Assembly (NCBI GenBank): GCA_963729165.1
Contig: CAVSMM010000008.1
Location: 62,001 to 126,000 of the forward strand
Length of the DNA: 64,000 nucleotides
Reading direction: 5' to 3'
Source of the DNA: JACCZX01 sp963729165
GTDB lineage: Bacteria > Pseudomonadota > Gammaproteobacteria > Burkholderiales > Burkholderiaceae_F
In this document: positions 1 through 7,983 of the stretch, piece after piece
How the letters are laid out: each line of letters starts with the position of its first letter
Position numbering within the stretch: the first letter of the stretch is position 1
Notes under the pieces: generated by a model
The model's database searches: none
Told to the model about the DNA's origin: nothing
Seen by the model: the letters and a program-made list of their open reading frames with translations, nothing else
Translations under genes and position numbers: made by a program

Positions 1-1
1 G

Positions 2-49
2 ATCAGCGCACTGGCGAGCGTGCAGTCGTGGGCGCAGCAGCGGCTGTGA
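2..49 (+). CDS. C-terminal end of an unidentified upstream gene (partial)
   Basis: Only the last 15 codons are in the window, ending ...QSWAQQRL and a TGA stop at 47-49. The stop lies three bases before the ATG of the acetyltransferase gene, a spacing typical of neighbouring genes in one transcript. Nothing in this short tail identifies a family. It could also be chance reading frame. Confidence 0.3.
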   Translation: MSALASVQSWAQQRL

Positions 50-52
50 TCG

Positions 53-577
53 ATGCAGGTCGAATACCGGCGTGCGTCGCCGGATGACGCCGCGGCAATG
101 GTGCGGTTGATGAGCGACCCGCAGGTTTTCGCCGGCTTATTGCAGACGCCGTATCCGAGTGTCGAAGCATGGCGCAAGCATCTCGAGCAGCAGGCTGAGC
201 AGAACGACGGCTGTCCACTTGCTTGCGATTGACAATGGCGAAGTCATCGCAAGCGGCGGGATTCACGGCGTCGGCGTACGGATGCGCCGCCGCCACGTCG
301 CGGGCCTTGGCATTTGTGTTGCCCGCGAAAGACAGAAGCAAGGCGTGGGCTCGGAGATGATGCGTAGCGTCTGCTCGACTGGTCGGACAACTGGGCAGGA
401 TATCTGCGCATCGAGCTCAATGTCTACATGGATAATGAGCGCGCCATCGCGCTGTATCGGCGATTCGGGTTCGAAATGGAAGGCACGCATCGCGCGCACG
501 CGTTACGCGACGGCGTATACGTCGATACTCATGCGATGGCACGCTTCCATCCGAATCCGCCGCAGATACCGCGGTAG
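53..577 (+). CDS. GNAT-family N-acetyltransferase, YhhY-like (two frameshifts)
   Basis: Likely acetyl-CoA-dependent N-acetyltransferase acting on amino acids or related amines in the cytosol. Read through two frame changes, the protein is about 174 residues, the usual length. The N-terminal part (YRRASPDDAAAMVRLMSDP, then PYPSVEAW) is in frame 2. The core (LLAIDNGEVIASGGI, then HVAGLGICVARERQKQGVGS) is in frame 3 and includes the acetyl-CoA pyrophosphate-binding loop RQKQGVGS. The end (YLRIELNVYMDNERAIALYR, RFGFEMEGTHR) is back in frame 2. The order and wording match E. coli YhhY closely. The first break is near 209 (one extra base), the second near 371 (one missing base), and they compensate. 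The ATG at 53 sits just after the stop of the preceding gene. Sequencing error is more likely than decay. Confidence 0.75.
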
Positions 578-604
578 CTCCGACTATCGAGAAACGGAAC
601 TTCG

Positions 605-823
605 ATGCGAACACTCTTGGTGCTGTCTCTGGTGCTTACGCTGCCGGGTTGTGCGGTCGTTGCCGTCGGTGCTGCCGTCGGCTCCGCCGCCGTCGCCGTC
701 GGATCGGCGGCCGTATCGGTCGGAAGCACCGCCGTCGGCGTCACCACGGATGTGGTCGTCGGCACCGCCAAAGTGATCGGCAGTGCGGTCACGCCGGGCG
801 ATTCGCAGCCCGCAGGCAAATAG
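605..823 (+). CDS. small lipoprotein, glycine/alanine/valine repeat-rich
   Basis: A 72-residue protein beginning MRTLLVLSLVLTLPGC, a short lipoprotein signal peptide with lipobox LPGC, so Cys16 should be lipidated and the protein membrane-anchored. The mature part is almost entirely small residues (AVGAAVGSAAVAVGSAAVSV pattern), with a valine, glycine, alanine and serine periodicity seen in many short hypothetical proteobacterial lipoproteins. No enzymatic motif is present. It lies between the acetyltransferase and two YbjQ-family genes; the next gene starts nine bases after its stop with GGAGA before the ATG, so the three are probably cotranscribed. Function is unknown. Confidence 0.75.
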   Translation: MRTLLVLSLVLTLPGCAVVAVGAAVGSAAVAVGSAAVSVGSTAVGVTTDVVVGTAKVIGSAVTPGDSQPAGK

Positions 824-831
824 GAGAACCA

Positions 832-1153
832 ATGCTCGTCAGCAACCTCGAACTGGTACCGGGCCGTCGAATCGTGTCGCACTACGGAATCGTGCAAGGA
901 AGCACCGTTCGCGCGAAACATGTCGGCAAGGACATTTTCGCCGGGCTGAAGAACATCGTCGGCGGCGAGTTGAAGGGATATACCGAGTTGATGCAGGAAG
1001 CGCGGCAGGAAGCAGTTGACCGCATGATCGCCGAGGCGCAATCGATGGGCGCCAACGCAATCTTGAACGTGCGGTTTGCGACGACGTCGATCGCTGCCGG
1101 CGCTGCCGAAATACTGGCCTATGGAAGCGCGGTCCAGCTTGACGGGAAGCTAG
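832..1153 (+). CDS. YbjQ/UPF0145-family protein (stop lost by probable frameshift)
   Basis: Heavy-metal-binding-like domain protein of the YbjQ (UPF0145) family, function not established. Family features are visible in order: GRRIVSHYGIVQGSTVRAKH, DIFAGLKNIVGGELKGYTEL, EARQEAVDRMIAEAQ, then GANAILNVRFATTS. The E. coli homologue is about 107 residues; here the homology ends at about residue 106. A TAG occurs at 1151-1153 just before the GTG of the next gene but is one base out of frame, so the frame as written runs on to 1431 through unrelated sequence. I infer one indel near the 3' end and place the stop at 1153. RBS GGAGA precedes the ATG. The following gene is a paralogue. Confidence 0.7.
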
Positions 1154-1156
1154 CCC

Positions 1157-1648
1157 GTGCTCGACCTGATCGAGTTTGGCCTATTTATTACATTGCTGAT
1201 CGTCGGCTTCTTCGCCGGCTCGATCGTCGAAAGGCGCCACTACGCATCGATTCGCAAGCGCGAGCGCGAGTATGCAGACGTACTCGCGTTTGCGGTGCGC
1301 TTTCCGCCGGATCGCGTCACGCCGCAGCGCGCATTTCTGGTCCACGGGACGGTCGTCATCAGCTCCGACTATTTCAAGACGTTCGTCGCGGGCTTGCGCA
1401 ACCTTTTCGGAGGTCGCGTGCGCACCTATGAAACGCTGATGGAGCGCGCGCGCCGCGAAGCGTTGTTGCGGTTGAAACACGATGCGCGGCGGCAGGGCGC
1501 CAAGCTGGTGATCTGCGTGCGCTTCGAAACAACAACGATATCGACCGGCTGGGCGGCGTCGATCGAAGTGTTTGCGTTTGGCACCGCGCTGATTCCGGAG
1601 CGCGACGCTGCGATTGCGTTCGGAGCTCGATCCGCCGTGCCGGCCTAG
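1157..1648 (+). CDS. membrane-anchored YbjQ/UPF0145-family protein
   Basis: 163 residues starting at a GTG. Residues 1-22 (LDLIEFGLFITLLIVGFFAG) form one hydrophobic helix, followed by a basic stretch (ERRHYASIRKRERE) that would lie at the cytoplasmic face. From about residue 60 the protein is a YbjQ domain (VVISSDYFKTFVAGLRNLFG, GRVRTYETLMERARREALLR, GAKLVICVRFETT). It is a paralogue of the gene immediately upstream, differing by the added membrane anchor and lower similarity. The pair suggests duplication followed by fusion to a transmembrane segment. Molecular role is unknown; the fold assembles into pentamers in related structures, but nothing here proves that. Confidence 0.75.
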   Translation: MLDLIEFGLFITLLIVGFFAGSIVERRHYASIRKREREYADVLAFAVRFPPDRVTPQRAFLVHGTVVISSDYFKTFVAGLRNLFGGRVRTYETLMERARREALLRLKHDARRQGAKLVICVRFETTTISTGWAASIEVFAFGTALIPERDAAIAFGARSAVPA

Positions 1649-1657
1649 TCTTCGCGC

Positions 1658-2531
1658 GTGAAGTTCGAGAACCGCGCGCCCGCCGAGGGCATCAATTCTT
1701 CACGTGAGAATCCGCTGATCGAGCTCGGATGGCTGCTCGCGGGCAGCCTCGGCGGCATTGTCGCCCTGGTGATCGTGACGTCACTCGCGGCACAGTGGAT
1801 CGCTCCCCGCATACCGTACCGTTACGAAGCGAAGCTTGCAGCGCACGCTGCCGCAGTTCGCTACGGCGCCCGACACCGAAGCGGGCCGCCAGGTGCAGGC
1901 GGAACTGCAGGGGCTGGCCGATCGACTCGCAGCCGGCTTGATATGCCCGACGGCATGGTGGTGCGCATCGGTTATCGCGACGATCGAACCGTGAATGCCT
2001 TCGCGACAATCGGCGGCCAGGCGGTTTTCTTTCGCGGGCTGCTGAGCAAGCTCGACAACGAGAATGCACTTGCGATGGTGATGGCGCATGAGCTCGCGCA
2101 CCTGAAGTATCGCCATGCGTCGGCCGCGCTCGGCCGGGGCGTGGCCGTGGGCGTGATCTTGTCGGTCGTATCGGCTGAGCTAGGCCGTAACGCCGCGGCG
2201 GGTGTGTCTGAGCCAAGCCAGCATGGCGACGCTGCTGTCGTTCAATCGCGATCAGGAGCGCGAAGCCGACGAGGCTGCGTTGCGCGCGCTGCACGGCGAA
2301 TATGGGCACGTCGGCGGCGCGATCGATCTGTTCGACATACTTGCGCGCCTACCAAACGAGCAGCGCGAATCGAAAGTAGCGTCGGTCGAGTTTTTGCGCA
2401 CACATCCGTTGACAGAGAACCGAATCGCGGCGATCAAGCAATGGGCTGTGGAAAACGGTGCGGCGACGGATGGCCCGAGGCGCCCGCTGCCGCCGGCGAT
2501 CGCGGCGCTTCGCAAAGCGGTGTCATCGTAG
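1658..2531 (+). CDS. M48-family zinc metalloprotease, membrane-anchored (three frameshifts)
   Basis: Probable membrane-bound zinc endopeptidase of the HtpX/Ste24 superfamily. Start GTG at 1658; a hydrophobic segment at about residues 24-45 (GWLLAGSLGGIVALVIVTSL) anchors the N terminus. The zinc site HELAH is at 2087-2101 (MVMAHELAHLKYRH) and the downstream glutamate ligand is in READEAAL at about 2260-2283. The 3' part (SMATLLSFNRDQEREADEAA, then HPLTENRIAAIKQW) is the typical M48 end. The frame changes near 1850 (2 to 3), 1940 (3 to 2) and 2205 (2 to 3). Between 1854 and 1940 only frame 3 makes sense (FATAPDTEAGRQVQAELQGL). All three look like indels, so the protein is about 290 residues, single-anchored and probably intact in the cell. 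Confidence 0.72.
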
Positions 2532-2558
2532 AATCGGACGACTGACTCGCCAATCCCC

Positions 2559-2798
2559 GTGCTGCAACCCATCACCGCCGACAAAGAGATCGACACGCGC
2601 GGGCTTAACTGCCCGTTGCCTATATTGCGCGCCAAGAAAGCGCTCTCGGACATGACGACGGGACAGGTGTTGAAGATCGTCGCGACCGATCCAGGTTCGA
2701 TGCGCGACTTTCAGGCGTTCTGCAAACAGACCGGCAACGAGCTGCTCGTGCAGCACACGGTAAATCAAGAATTCATTCACTTCCTGAAGCGCAGATGA
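2559..2798 (+). CDS. tusA: TusA/SirA-family sulfurtransferase
   Basis: A 79-residue sulfur carrier. TusA proteins take persulfide sulfur from a cysteine desulfurase or rhodanese and pass it to tRNA thiolation or other sulfur pathways in the cytosol. The family signature RGLNCPLPILRAKKAL is present at about residues 13-28 with the acceptor cysteine in NCPLP. The rest (GQVLKIVATDPGSMRDFQAF, CKQTGNELL) matches the usual two-layer fold, including the conserved second half. Start is GTG at 2559; no ATG is available. The stop overlaps the ATG of the next gene (ATGA at 2795-2798), so translation is coupled. The symbol is used by family; other TusA-like paralogues exist in these bacteria. Confidence 0.88.
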   Translation: MLQPITADKEIDTRGLNCPLPILRAKKALSDMTTGQVLKIVATDPGSMRDFQAFCKQTGNELLVQHTVNQEFIHFLKRR

Positions 2799-3352
2799 GC
2801 ACCCCGACTCCACCACCGCGTTGCGCCGCGCCGCCGCACGTCGACTTTAAAATGATGTTCTGGCTGCTGCTGGTGCCGATCTTGTTGATCGTCGGCTACT
2901 TCGCGGTCGTGCTGAACTGGAATTACTCGACCGGCGAGCGTGCGGGTTGGGTGCAGAAGCTCAGTCGCAAAGGATGGCTCTGCAAGACATGGGAAGGCGA
3001 AATGGCCATGGTGTCGATGCCGGGCGCCATTCCCGAAAAATTTCTGTTCACGGTGCGGGATGACGCGGTGGCCGAAAGCATCAATAAGGTAATGGGCAAA
3101 CGCGTCACCTTGCACTACGAAGAAAAAGTCGGACTGCCCACCAGCTGCTTTGGTGAGACGCGGCACTTCGTTACCAGCGTTCTTCAGGTTGAAGAGATCC
3201 CGCTGGCGCCGGGAGTCGTCGTGCCGAACCGGCCTGCGACCCCTCCAGGTGCGCCGGCTGCGCCTCCTTCGACGCAGCCAGCCCCGCCGCCACCCGTGCC
3301 GTCAACCGCAGCGCCGCCGACCGCGCCCGAGACGTCCCCCGCAAAGAACTAG
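2795..3352 (+). CDS. single-pass membrane protein with proline-rich tail, function unknown
   Basis: 185 residues, translationally coupled to tusA by an ATGA overlap. Residues about 19-43 (FKMMFWLLLVPILLIVGYFA) form one transmembrane helix. The following part (WVQKLSRKGWLCKTWEGEMA, then KRVTLHYEEKVGLPTSCFGE) is a small globular domain of about 95 residues with two cysteines. The last 40 or so residues are proline/alanine/threonine-rich (TPPGAPAAPP, PAPPPPVPSTAAPP) and look like a flexible periplasmic tether. I do not recognise a named family, although similar short proteins occur next to other genes in Burkholderiales-like genomes. The TusA coupling hints at a link to sulfur handling, but that is only positional. 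Confidence 0.75.
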   Translation: MSTPTPPPRCAAPPHVDFKMMFWLLLVPILLIVGYFAVVLNWNYSTGERAGWVQKLSRKGWLCKTWEGEMAMVSMPGAIPEKFLFTVRDDAVAESINKVMGKRVTLHYEEKVGLPTSCFGETRHFVTSVLQVEEIPLAPGVVVPNRPATPPGAPAAPPSTQPAPPPPVPSTAAPPTAPETSPAKN

Positions 3353-3388
3353 ACGCAACTGGCGCGATCGGCGTTCCTTTTCGCTGCG

Positions 3389-4252
3389 CTACGCCGTGCC
3401 AGCACCCACAATCATTTCGCACGGACCGACGAACCCGCTCTTGGTTTCGAACTGACGCAACTCACGTTCGATCTCTTCCCACGTTTCGGCGCGCTCGGTT
3501 TCGCTGAGCGTGCTCATCATCTGATGCAGAGCGCCAAACGATTCACGCTCGAAGCGCACGCATTCAGCTGCGCTCGGTAGCCGCACCGGAGAGTCGACCT
3601 TGCGCACTTCGATGTCGCGCAGGCCGGCGCGCTCGTACGCCGCTGCCAAAACGCCGTCGCCGCCGAGTGAAAACGGACCCGGTTGGCCAGGCTGCGGCGG
3701 CGGAAGCTTGGCGCGCCGGCGAATGATGCCGACGGGAATTGAGAAAAACTGATTTTTGTCGGGCGTTGAATAGACGATCGCCGCGAAGCGGCCGCCCGGT
3801 TTAAGCGCATGCCGGATGCCGGCCAATGCACGCTGCTGGTCCGGAAAGTAAATCAGTCCGACGCGAGAGATTGCGGCGTCGAAGCTGGCGGCTGGCAACT
3901 CGCTCAGGGCTTCGCCGTCGAGCTCGCGTGTCTCGACGTTAGACAGGCCGGCTGCGCGCGCATCGGCGCGGGCGTGATCCAGCAACGCCGGCGCGATGTC
4001 GGTAGCCAGCACGTGGCCGCTCGCACCGACCCGTCGTGCCGCAGCGATCGACTGTTCGCCGGCACCGGCTGCAACATCGAGTACGCGACTGCCTTGCTTG
4101 ATGCGTGCAAGGTCGAACATTTGCTCGGTGGCAGCGCCAAGCCATTCACCTAAAAATGGTCCCCATTGCCGCCATGCATCGGCCGCCGCCTGCCATTGCG
4201 CACGCGTCGTGGTCTTGAATTTTGCTGCATCGAAAACGGGTCGGTCGTCCAT
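3389..4252 (-). CDS. class I SAM-dependent methyltransferase
   Basis: 287 residues with a complete Rossmann-type methyltransferase core. Motif I is VLDVAAGAGEQSIAAARR (residues about 59-76), the acidic residue binding the ribose is in VLATDIAPALLDHARADA, and motif IV is DAAISRVGLIYFPDQQ, followed by LKPGGRFAAIVYSTP. The arrangement resembles UbiE/COQ5-like enzymes but substrate cannot be deduced. It is transcribed away from the HxlR-type regulator at 4360, whose start lies about 107 bases from this start, so the regulator probably controls this gene. The ATG is preceded by GAGG in the complement (rc of CCTCCTCTGAAG). No frame break. Confidence 0.85.
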   Translation of the reverse strand: MDDRPVFDAAKFKTTTRAQWQAAADAWRQWGPFLGEWLGAATEQMFDLARIKQGSRVLDVAAGAGEQSIAAARRVGASGHVLATDIAPALLDHARADARAAGLSNVETRELDGEALSELPAASFDAAISRVGLIYFPDQQRALAGIRHALKPGGRFAAIVYSTPDKNQFFSIPVGIIRRRAKLPPPQPGQPGPFSLGGDGVLAAAYERAGLRDIEVRKVDSPVRLPSAAECVRFERESFGALHQMMSTLSETERAETWEEIERELRQFETKSGFVGPCEMIVGAGTA

Positions 4253-4359
4253 GTGAGCCTCCTCTGAAGTGAGGAACGAAGCGTCGATCCTGTGCGCTGT
4301 GGCGTCTAGTCAATAATCTGGACTTGTCGCGCCATGGTGGCGGCTCTAGGCTGCATCGC

Positions 4360-5058
4360 ATGATCAACTACGGACAGTTTTGCACCGTCGCGCGCGGTGC
4401 CGAGGTATTCGGCGAACGCTGGACGCCTCTGGTCGTGCGCGAGTTGCTGTGTGGCAGCACGCGCTTCAACGACATTCGCCGCGGCGTGCCGCGCATGTCT
4501 GCGACGCTGCTCGCACAGAGGCTGCGCAAACTCGAGGAGATCGGCGTCGTTGAACGTGCTCGAGGCGGCAGTGCCAATGAATACCGGCTGACTGCGGCCG
4601 GTGAGGAACTGCGCCCGATCGTGATGGCGCTCGGCCACTGGGGTGCTCGCTGGATCGGCAGCCGGTTGCAACCCAATCAGCTCGATGCCGGCTTCCTGAT
4701 GTGGGACGTGCGGCGTTTCGCGAAGCTCGACGAGTTTCCGCGCGAGCGCCGCGTCGTGATTCAGTTCAGTTTTTCGGATGCCCGGCCACGCGAGCGTATG
4801 TGGTGGCTCGTCGTCGAACATGGCAGCGCAGACCTGTGCCGTGACGATCCCGGGCACGAGATGACGTTGATCGTCGAATCGAGCGTCTTGGCGCTGACCG
4901 ACGTGTGGACCGGCGAGCGCGAGCCTTCGGAGGTGCTACGCAGCGGTGAGCTGCGCGTCATTGGACCGGCGAGTGATGCAAAGCAACTGTGGTCCTGGCT
5001 CGGACGAAGCGCGTTTGCATCGACACGCGCCGAGCGGCGTACGGCGTTGGCCGCATAG
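4360..5058 (+). CDS. HxlR-family winged-helix transcriptional regulator
   Basis: DNA-binding regulator with an N-terminal HxlR winged helix: INYGQFCTVARGAEVFGERW then TPLVVRELLCGSTRFNDIRR, GVPRMSATLLAQRLRKLEEI, and the wing VVERARGGSANEYRLTAAGE. Cys8 lies near the start, as in redox- or metabolite-sensing members. The roughly 120-residue C-terminal half (WWLVVEHGSADLCRDDPGHE) is longer than in classic 110-residue HxlR proteins and resembles a sterol-carrier-like effector domain attached to this subgroup. I chose ATG 4360; an in-frame start 12 codons upstream lacks homology. It diverges from the methyltransferase at 3389-4252, the likely target. Confidence 0.85.
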   Translation: MINYGQFCTVARGAEVFGERWTPLVVRELLCGSTRFNDIRRGVPRMSATLLAQRLRKLEEIGVVERARGGSANEYRLTAAGEELRPIVMALGHWGARWIGSRLQPNQLDAGFLMWDVRRFAKLDEFPRERRVVIQFSFSDARPRERMWWLVVEHGSADLCRDDPGHEMTLIVESSVLALTDVWTGEREPSEVLRSGELRVIGPASDAKQLWSWLGRSAFASTRAERRTALAA

Positions 5059-5076
5059 CCGCGCTGCAGGTCCGCT

Positions 5077-7922
5077 TCACGCTGCAGGAAGCCGCTTCCG
5101 CTGCTCTCTGACTTTTTGCAAGGTTGCACCAAAGCCGTTCAATCGTTCTTTTTCCTGCGCGACGACAGCCGGCGGAGCGCGCTCGACGAAACTTGCGTTG
5201 CCGAGCTTTCCTTCAGCTTTGCGAATTTCGTTTTCCAGACGTGCGATTTCCTTGTCGAGCCGTTCACGCTCAGCACCGACGTCGACCTCGATCCTTCAGC
5301 AGCAGCCGGTAGTCGTCAACGACCTTGATCGGCGCAGCCTGGCCGTTGGCAGCCGCATTTACATCGGCGACAACTTCAATGTCCGACAAGCGCGCCAATG
5401 CCTGTATGTACGGCGCCAACGACGCCAGCGTTGTCGCATCTCCCGAAGCCACCAACGGCACTTTCTGCGCAGGCGACAGGTTCATCTCGCTGCGCAGGTT
5501 TCTCAGTGAATCGACGATGCGCTTTAACAGCGCGACCGCGGCGTCGGACTGTGCATCGATTTTTTCCGGCTGGCTCTTCGGATACGGCTGGATCATGATC
5601 GACGTCTGCTGGTCCGCGGTGCGCTTGCCTGCGAGCAACGAAACCTTTTGCCACAGCTCTTCGGTGACGAACGGAATGATCGGGTGCGCGAGACGCAATG
5701 CAGCTTCGAGCACCCGCACCAGCGTTCGGCGCGTGCCGCGCTGCGTCGGTTCGTCGCCGGTCGCCAACTGCACCTTGGCGAGCTCGACGTACCAATCGCA
5801 GTATTCATTCCACACAAAGGAATAGATCGCGTTGGCGACATTGTCCAATCGGTAGTCGGCAAAACCTTTCGCGACCTCGGCCTCGGTGCGTTGCAGCTCG
5901 CCGATGATCCAGCGATCCACGAAGGACAAGTTCACCGGAAGGCTTTCGTCGATTCCGCAATCGTGGCCTTCGGTGTTCATCAGCACGAAGCGCGTTGCGT
6001 TCCACAGCTTGTTGCCGAAATTGCGGTAGCCCTCGCAGCGCTTGATATCGAAGTTGACCGTGCGGCCGAGCGTGGCCGAAGCCGCCATCGTGAACCGCAG
6101 TGCATCGGCGCCGTACGGCGCGATGCCATTCGGAAAATGCTTGCGCACCTTCGCCGCGACTTTCGGCGCGTCTTCGGGCCGGCGCAGGCCGCTGGTGTTC
6201 TTGGCTACCAGCGATTCGAGATCGATGCCGTCGATGATGTCGAGCGGGTCGAGCGTGTTGCCTTCGCTCTTCGACATCTTGCCGCCTTCGGCATCGCGGA
6301 TCATGCCGTGGATGTAGACGTTGCGAAACGGAACGCGACCGGTGAAATGCGTCGTCATCATGATCATGCGCGCGACCCAGAAGAAGATGATGTCGTATCC
6401 GGTAACGAGCACGTGTCGACGGCAGATACAGGTCGTAGGCGACCTTATCTTTCACGTTCGGCCAGCCGAGCGTCGAGAACGGCAGCATCGCCGATGAAAC
6501 CCACGTATCGAGCACGTCCGGGTCGCGCGTGAGTCGGACGCTGTCGCCGGCCTGCGCCCGCGCGTCGGCTTCGTTACGCGCAACGAACACGTTGCCCTGC
6601 TCGTCGTACCACGCCGGAATCTGATGGCCCCACCACAGCTGGCGCGAGATGCACCAGTCCTGGATGTTCTCGAGCCACTGGTTGTAGATCGTCTTCCATT
6701 GCTCGGGGAAAATGTTGACCTCGCCGCGCGCGACGACGTCGAGCGCGACCTGCGCGATCGATTGCCCCGGATGAAGCGTTCCCGCCGGTGCCGGCTTGCT
6801 CATCGCCATGTACCACTGCTCGGACAGCATCGGCTCGACCACTTCGCCGGTGCGTTCGCAGCGCGGCACTGTCATCTTGTGCGGCTTCTCGTTGACGACC
6901 AACCCAGCAGCGCGCAAATCGGCAAGCACGGCTTTGCGCGCGACGTAGCGATCCATCCCGCGATATTTCTTCGGCGCGTTGTCGTTGATCGTCGCGGTCA
7001 GCGTGAAAATCGATATCGGCTGCAGCCCATGCCGCTGGCCGACCGCGAAATCGTTGAAGTCGTGCGCCGGCGTGATCTTCACCGCGCCCGGTGCCGAACT
7101 CCTTATCGACATAGTCATCGGCGATCACCGGGATCGTGCGATCCGTCAGCGGCAATGCCAGCGATTTGCCGACCAGGTGACGATAGCGTTCGTCATCGGG
7201 TTGACAGCAACCGCAACGTCGCCCAGCATCGTCTCGGGCCGCGTGGTTGCCACTGTGATCGATTCGTTGCCCTCGACAGCGGGATAGCGAATCTCCCAGA
7301 TGCGCCCGTCTTCCTCCTCGGTTTCGACTTCGAGATCGGCGACCGCGGTTTGCAGTTTCGGATCCCAATTGACGAGCCGCTTGCCGCGGTAGATCAGGCC
7401 CTGTTCATACAAGCGCACGAACGTTTCGACGACGACCTGCGACAGATCCTCGTCCATCGTGAAGTACTCGCGGCTCCAGTCGACCGAAGCGCCAAGGCGG
7501 CGCATCTGCTGCATGATCGCTGCGCCCGAAACGTGCTGCCACTTCCAGACTTCCTCGACGAACTTTTCGCGGCCGATCGCGCGTCGATCGACCCCCTTGG
7601 CTGCGAGCTGTCGCTCGACGACGATCTGCGTCGCAATTCCCGCATGATCGGTGCCCGGCAGCCACAGCGTGTTGAAGCCGAGCATGCGGTGATAGCGAGT
7701 CAGCGCGTCCATGATCGTCTGATTGAACGCGTGGCCCATGTGCAGGATGCCGGTGCGATTCGGCGGCGGAAGCTGAATCGAAAACGACGGCTTGTTCGGA
7801 TCTTTGCCAGCGGCGAAGTAGCCGCGCGATTCCCACAGCGGCGCCCAGCGCGCTTCGATCGCCGCAGGGTCGAAACTTTTTGCGAGTTCCACGCTGGGGT
7901 CTTCGTTGGGTTGAGCACTCAT
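5077..7922 (-). CDS. valS: valyl-tRNA synthetase (four frameshifts)
   Basis: Charges tRNA-Val with valine in the cytosol; essential. Starts MSAQPNEDPSVELAKSFDPA at 7922. The HIGH-type motif is LPPPNRTGILHMGHAFNQT (near 7740), the KMSKS motif is GGKMSKSEGNTLDPLDII (near 6265), and the editing-domain start ATTRPETMLGDVAVAVNP is near 7210. The anticodon-binding region (RFVLMNTEGHDCGIDESLP, WNEYCDWYVELAK) and the C-terminal coiled-coil (ERERLDKEIARLENEIRKAE) are all there, and the span gives about 949 codons, the family size. Frame breaks lie near 7195, 7092, 6415 and 5290. At 5290 LLLK is followed by an extra base before IEVDVGAERERL. The TGA stop is at 5079-5077. It belongs to the pepA-holC-valS neighbourhood but is separated by an oppositely oriented peptidase gene. 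Confidence 0.93.
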
Positions 7923-7983
7923 CTTTGAAGTTTAGGCGATCGAACGTACGATCTCGATTCTCGCTGCTGGGTGCTGCCCCCTC

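Noticed and set aside
6624..7928. Long plus-strand frame of 434 codons
   Set aside because: It lies wholly opposite valS, whose motifs are clear; high GC creates such antisense frames.
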